Assembly: GCA_963763475.1 (NCBI GenBank)
Contig: CAVXOR010000006.1
Span: 1-64,000 of the forward strand
Direction: 5' to 3'
Length of the DNA: 64,000 nucleotides
DNA from: AC-32 sp963763475
GTDB taxonomy: Bacteria > Actinomycetota > Thermoleophilia > Gaiellales > Gaiellaceae
The notes under the pieces: model-generated
Told to the model about the DNA's origin: nothing
The model's database searches: none
The model's input: the letters and a program-made list of their open reading frames with translations, nothing else
In this document: one piece after another, positions 61,641 through 64,000 of the stretch
Position numbering within the stretch: the first letter of the stretch is position 1
How the letters are laid out: each line of letters begins with the position of its first letter
Program-made: the position numbers and the translations under genes

Positions 61641-63505
61641 GAAAGCCGTTCCCCGACCGCCGCGCGGATCACCGCCGCCAGCGAGGGGTAACGGTCGACG
61701 AGCTCCTGCAGCCTGCCCTCCGGGAAGACGAGCAGCCTCAGCGGCGAGGTCGCCCGCACCGACGCGAGCCGCGGGTACGCGTAGCCGCTGCCCCATTCGA
61801 GCGCGCGCAGCTCGCCGAAGAAGTCGCCCCGCCCGAGCTCGCGCGCCGGCCGGTCGTCGACCGAGACCGAGGCGGTGCCCTCGAGGATCACGAAGAACTC
61901 GGAGCCGAGGCTCCACTGCTCGACCACGTCCTCGCCGGGCGCGGCCTCGTGCAGGGACGCCTGCGCCGCCACGTGCGCTGCCTGGTCGGGCTCGAGACCC
62001 GCGAAGAGGGGCAACGCTCGCAGCGAGGTGACGTCGGCCTCCGGCAGTCCGGGCCAGGAGCTGACGATCGGCGGGTGGCGCTCGCGCTGCGGCTCGCGGG
62101 CCTCGGGCTCGGCGGTCTCGAGGAACGCGAGCACCCGCTCGACGTCGGCCTCGGTGCTCTGGTGGTTCAGCACGCAGAGCCGGAGCGCGAAGCGCCCGTG
62201 CAGCCGTGTGGTCGAGATCAGGCCGGTTCCGCCGCGCTCGAGCGCCGCCGCGATCCCAGCGTTGGCCTCGTCGTCGAGGTCGCGCCGGCGAAAGCAGACG
62301 ACGCCGAGCGAGGGCGGCGCCATCGGCTCGAGTGTCTCGCTCTCCTCGACGCGCCGTGCCGCGGTGGCGGCGAGGTCGAGCGTGCGGCGGATCGCCTCGC
62401 GGAAGGCGTCGATGCCGAAGTAGCGCAGCGAGACCCAGAGCTTCAACGCCCGCGCCGAGCGGGTCAGCTGCAGGCCGAGGTCGGAGAAGTTCACCTCGCC
62501 CGCCGCCGTGCGGGCCTCGTGCAGGTAGTCCGGGAGCATCTCGAACGCGCGCTTCAGCGCCTGGCCGTCGCGGACGAGCACGCAGCCGCACTCGAACGGC
62601 TGGTAGAGCCACTTGTGCGGGTCGAGCGTCAACGAGTCCGCCTGCTCGATGCCGGACAGGAGGCCGCGGTCGGCGAGCGCGGCGAATCCGCCGTACGCGG
62701 CGTCCACGTGCAACCAGGCCCTGCGCTCGCGGCAGAGCGCGGCGAGCTCGGCAAGCGGGTCGACCGAGCCGGTGTTCGTCGCCCCGCCCAGCGCCGCGAC
62801 CGCGAACGGGGTCAGGCCGCGGGCCTCGTCCACGTCCATGGCGGCGCTCACCGTGTCGGGCGCGAGCCGGAAGGACTCGTCGCTCGGCAGGACGCGAACC
62901 TGCTCGGGCCGGAAGCCGAGGAGCCGCGCCGCGCGCGCGATCGACGAGTGGGCCTGGTCGGAGACGTAGAGCACGAGGTCGTCGCGCATCGGCCCGGCGA
63001 GCGTCTCGCGCGCGCACGCGAGGGCGGTCAGGTTCCCGGCCGAGCCGCCGCTGACCAGCGAGCCGGCCGCCTCCGGCGGGAAGCCGATCCACTCCTTGAA
63101 CCAGCCGAGCACCTCGAGCTCGACCTGGCTGACGCCTGCCGCCTCCATCCACGAGCCGGCATAGAGGTTGCACGCGCTGGCGATCAGGTCGCCGAGCGCG
63201 CCCGGCCAGGTGCCGGCGAAGGGCACGAAGCCGAAGAAGCGCGGGTGGCCGTCGCGGCTGGCGAAGGGAAGGACGTCGCGGTCGAGCCCGGCGAGGATCT
63301 CGTCGAACGGCTGTGGCTTGGCCGGTGCCGGGCCGTGGAGCCTCTCGCGCATCTCGGTAGGCGAGGCACGGCGGATCGGCGGCTCCTCGCGCTGGAGCCG
63401 CTCGACCAGCAGGTCGATCGTCCGATAGCCGAGCTCGCGCATCGTCTCGGGGTCGAGCGCGAGCGGATCCCTGTCGTGAGGGCCCCCTGGCACGGCGCCC
63501 TGCAT
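61637..63505 (-). CDS. PLP-dependent group II decarboxylase fused to a cyclic-nucleotide-binding domain
   Basis: 622 residues from ATG 63505. Residues ~15-465 form an aromatic-amino-acid/glutamate decarboxylase-type PLP domain: HPRFFGFVPFAGTWPGALGD, VSGGSAGNLTALACARE, WLHVDAAYGG (Asp268) and SLTLDPHKWLYQPFECG with the PLP lysine at 298, then LRYFGIDAFREAIRRTLDLA and GRFALRLCVLNHQSTEADVE. A linker leads to residues ~492-620, a cNMP-binding-like domain: TSLRALPLFAGLEPDQAAHV, SEFFVILEGTASVSVDD and GRGDFFGELRALEWG. Its phosphate-binding cassette is stretched (GSGYAYPRLASV), so ligand binding may be altered. Substrate unknown; an amine would be the product. First gene of the pair; start 21 nt from the divergent phosphatase gene. 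Confidence 0.87.
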   Translation of the reverse strand: MQGAVPGGPHDRDPLALDPETMRELGYRTIDLLVERLQREEPPIRRASPTEMRERLHGPAPAKPQPFDEILAGLDRDVLPFASRDGHPRFFGFVPFAGTWPGALGDLIASACNLYAGSWMEAAGVSQVELEVLGWFKEWIGFPPEAAGSLVSGGSAGNLTALACARETLAGPMRDDLVLYVSDQAHSSIARAARLLGFRPEQVRVLPSDESFRLAPDTVSAAMDVDEARGLTPFAVAALGGATNTGSVDPLAELAALCRERRAWLHVDAAYGGFAALADRGLLSGIEQADSLTLDPHKWLYQPFECGCVLVRDGQALKRAFEMLPDYLHEARTAAGEVNFSDLGLQLTRSARALKLWVSLRYFGIDAFREAIRRTLDLAATAARRVEESETLEPMAPPSLGVVCFRRRDLDDEANAGIAAALERGGTGLISTTRLHGRFALRLCVLNHQSTEADVERVLAFLETAEPEAREPQRERHPPIVSSWPGLPEADVTSLRALPLFAGLEPDQAAHVAAQASLHEAAPGEDVVEQWSLGSEFFVILEGTASVSVDDRPARELGRGDFFGELRALEWGSGYAYPRLASVRATSPLRLLVFPEGRLQELVDRYPSLAAVIRAAVGERLS

Positions 63506-63526
63506 AGTCGCACTAGGCTCCCGCGA
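63506..63526. promoter_or_regulatory. 21-nt shared divergent promoter (decarboxylase / histidine phosphatase)
   Basis: Plus: TAGGCT (63514-63519) then 7 nt to GTG 63527. Minus: CCTAGT (63517-63512) then 6 nt to ATG 63505. The plus element matches the series exactly; the minus one is weaker. Confidence 0.5.
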
Positions 63527-64000
63527 GTGGAAGTGCTGCTCGTCCGGCACGGCGAGACCGAGTGGAGCCGCACGGGCCGGCACACCGGCCGCACCGACCT
63601 GCCGCTGACCGAGGAGGGCGAGCGGCAGGCGCGGGCGGTGGGGGCGGCGCTGCGCGGGCGCGAGCTCGCGCTGGTGCTGTCGAGCCCGTTGAGGCGGGCG
63701 CTCGACACCGCGAGGCTCGCGGGCTTCGAGCCCGAGCTGCGCGACGACCTGGCCGAATGGGACTACGGCGAGTACGACGGCGTGACGACTCCGGAGATCC
63801 GTGAGCACGTTCCCGACTGGACGATCTGGCGCTACGGGGCTCTCGGGGGCGAGAGCGTCGAGCAGCTCGCGGCCCGCGGGGACCGGGTGGTGGCGGAGCT
63901 GCTGGGGATCGAGGGAGACGTGCTCGTCTTCTCCCACGGCCACTTCCTGCGGGTGCTCACGGCACGCTGGCTGGGACTCGGAGCGGCGGACGGTCGGCTC
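63527..64000 (+). CDS. histidine phosphatase (phosphoglycerate mutase-like), partial
   Basis: GTG 63527; 158 codons before the window ends. VEVLLVRHGETEWSRTGRHT has the phosphohistidine RHGE motif; LPLTEEGERQARAVGAAL, VLSSPLRRALDTARLAG and LAEWDYGEYDGVTTPEIREH follow, and VLVFSHGHFLRVLTARWLGL holds the second catalytic His. Members hydrolyse small phosphoesters or act as mutases; the exact substrate is unclear. Start chosen by family alignment and by TAGGCT 7 nt upstream. Confidence 0.87.
   Translation, partial: MEVLLVRHGETEWSRTGRHTGRTDLPLTEEGERQARAVGAALRGRELALVLSSPLRRALDTARLAGFEPELRDDLAEWDYGEYDGVTTPEIREHVPDWTIWRYGALGGESVEQLAARGDRVVAELLGIEGDVLVFSHGHFLRVLTARWLGLGAADGRL

Overview
The window reads as chromosome of a very GC-rich actinobacterium. 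Coenzyme F420 biosynthesis genes, actinobacterial-type haem genes, a PPOX/F420-type oxidoreductase and many apparently leaderless genes point to Actinobacteriota. The class Thermoleophilia is my best guess, but that is inference from gene style, not a search. Genes are packed tightly, with ATGA, GTGA, TTGA and TGATG start/stop overlaps and no tRNA, rRNA, phage, IS or CRISPR.

Region 1 (1-8.8 kb): the 3' end of a membrane glycosyltransferase-like gene, then a giant secreted PKD/Ig-like repeat protein. As assembled, that reading frame is broken by many one-base indels, almost certainly consensus errors concentrated in the repeats. It ends at a strong hairpin terminator. Region 2 (8.8-9.7 kb): a small unknown gene and a PPOX-class oxidoreductase.

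Region 3 (9.7-46.7 kb): a large surface-polysaccharide locus. It makes nucleotide sugars (UDP-glucuronate decarboxylase, four further SDR epimerases/reductases, GDP-mannose dehydratase), starts chains (polyprenyl-phosphate sugar-1-P transferase), extends them (more than ten glycosyltransferases) and decorates them (two AsnB-type amidotransferases, three SAM methyltransferases, one CmcI-like methyltransferase). Export can go through a Wzx-type flippase or an ABC-2 exporter (Wzm/Wzt with a C-terminal substrate domain). A glycosyltransferase-coiled-coil-methyltransferase fusion and a GDP-D-rhamnose-type gene pair suggest a capped polymer made for the ABC route.

Region 4 (46.7-59.96 kb): haem genes hemE and hemH, a small conserved-looking gene, a membrane alpha/beta hydrolase, a PolX-like protein with an apparently dead polymerase site but an intact PHP site, an F420 operon (fbiD, fbiA, F420:NADPH reductase, cofE), an agmatinase-family gene and a large putative metallopeptidase.

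Region 5 (60.0-63.5 kb): two overlapping genes, a PLP-dependent decarboxylase and an MFS transporter, each carrying its own C-terminal cyclic-nucleotide-binding domain. This is the most unusual pair in the window. A histidine-phosphatase gene runs off the right edge.

Throughout, a TAnnnT hexamer sits 6-7 nt before the start codon of first-in-operon genes, which fits leaderless transcription. Four divergent gene pairs have start codons only 20-22 nt apart, so they probably share two-way promoters. Single-base indels also break several otherwise good genes (11.9-14.6, 39.2, 40.4 and 54.5 kb). I treat these as sequencing errors and give full gene spans.
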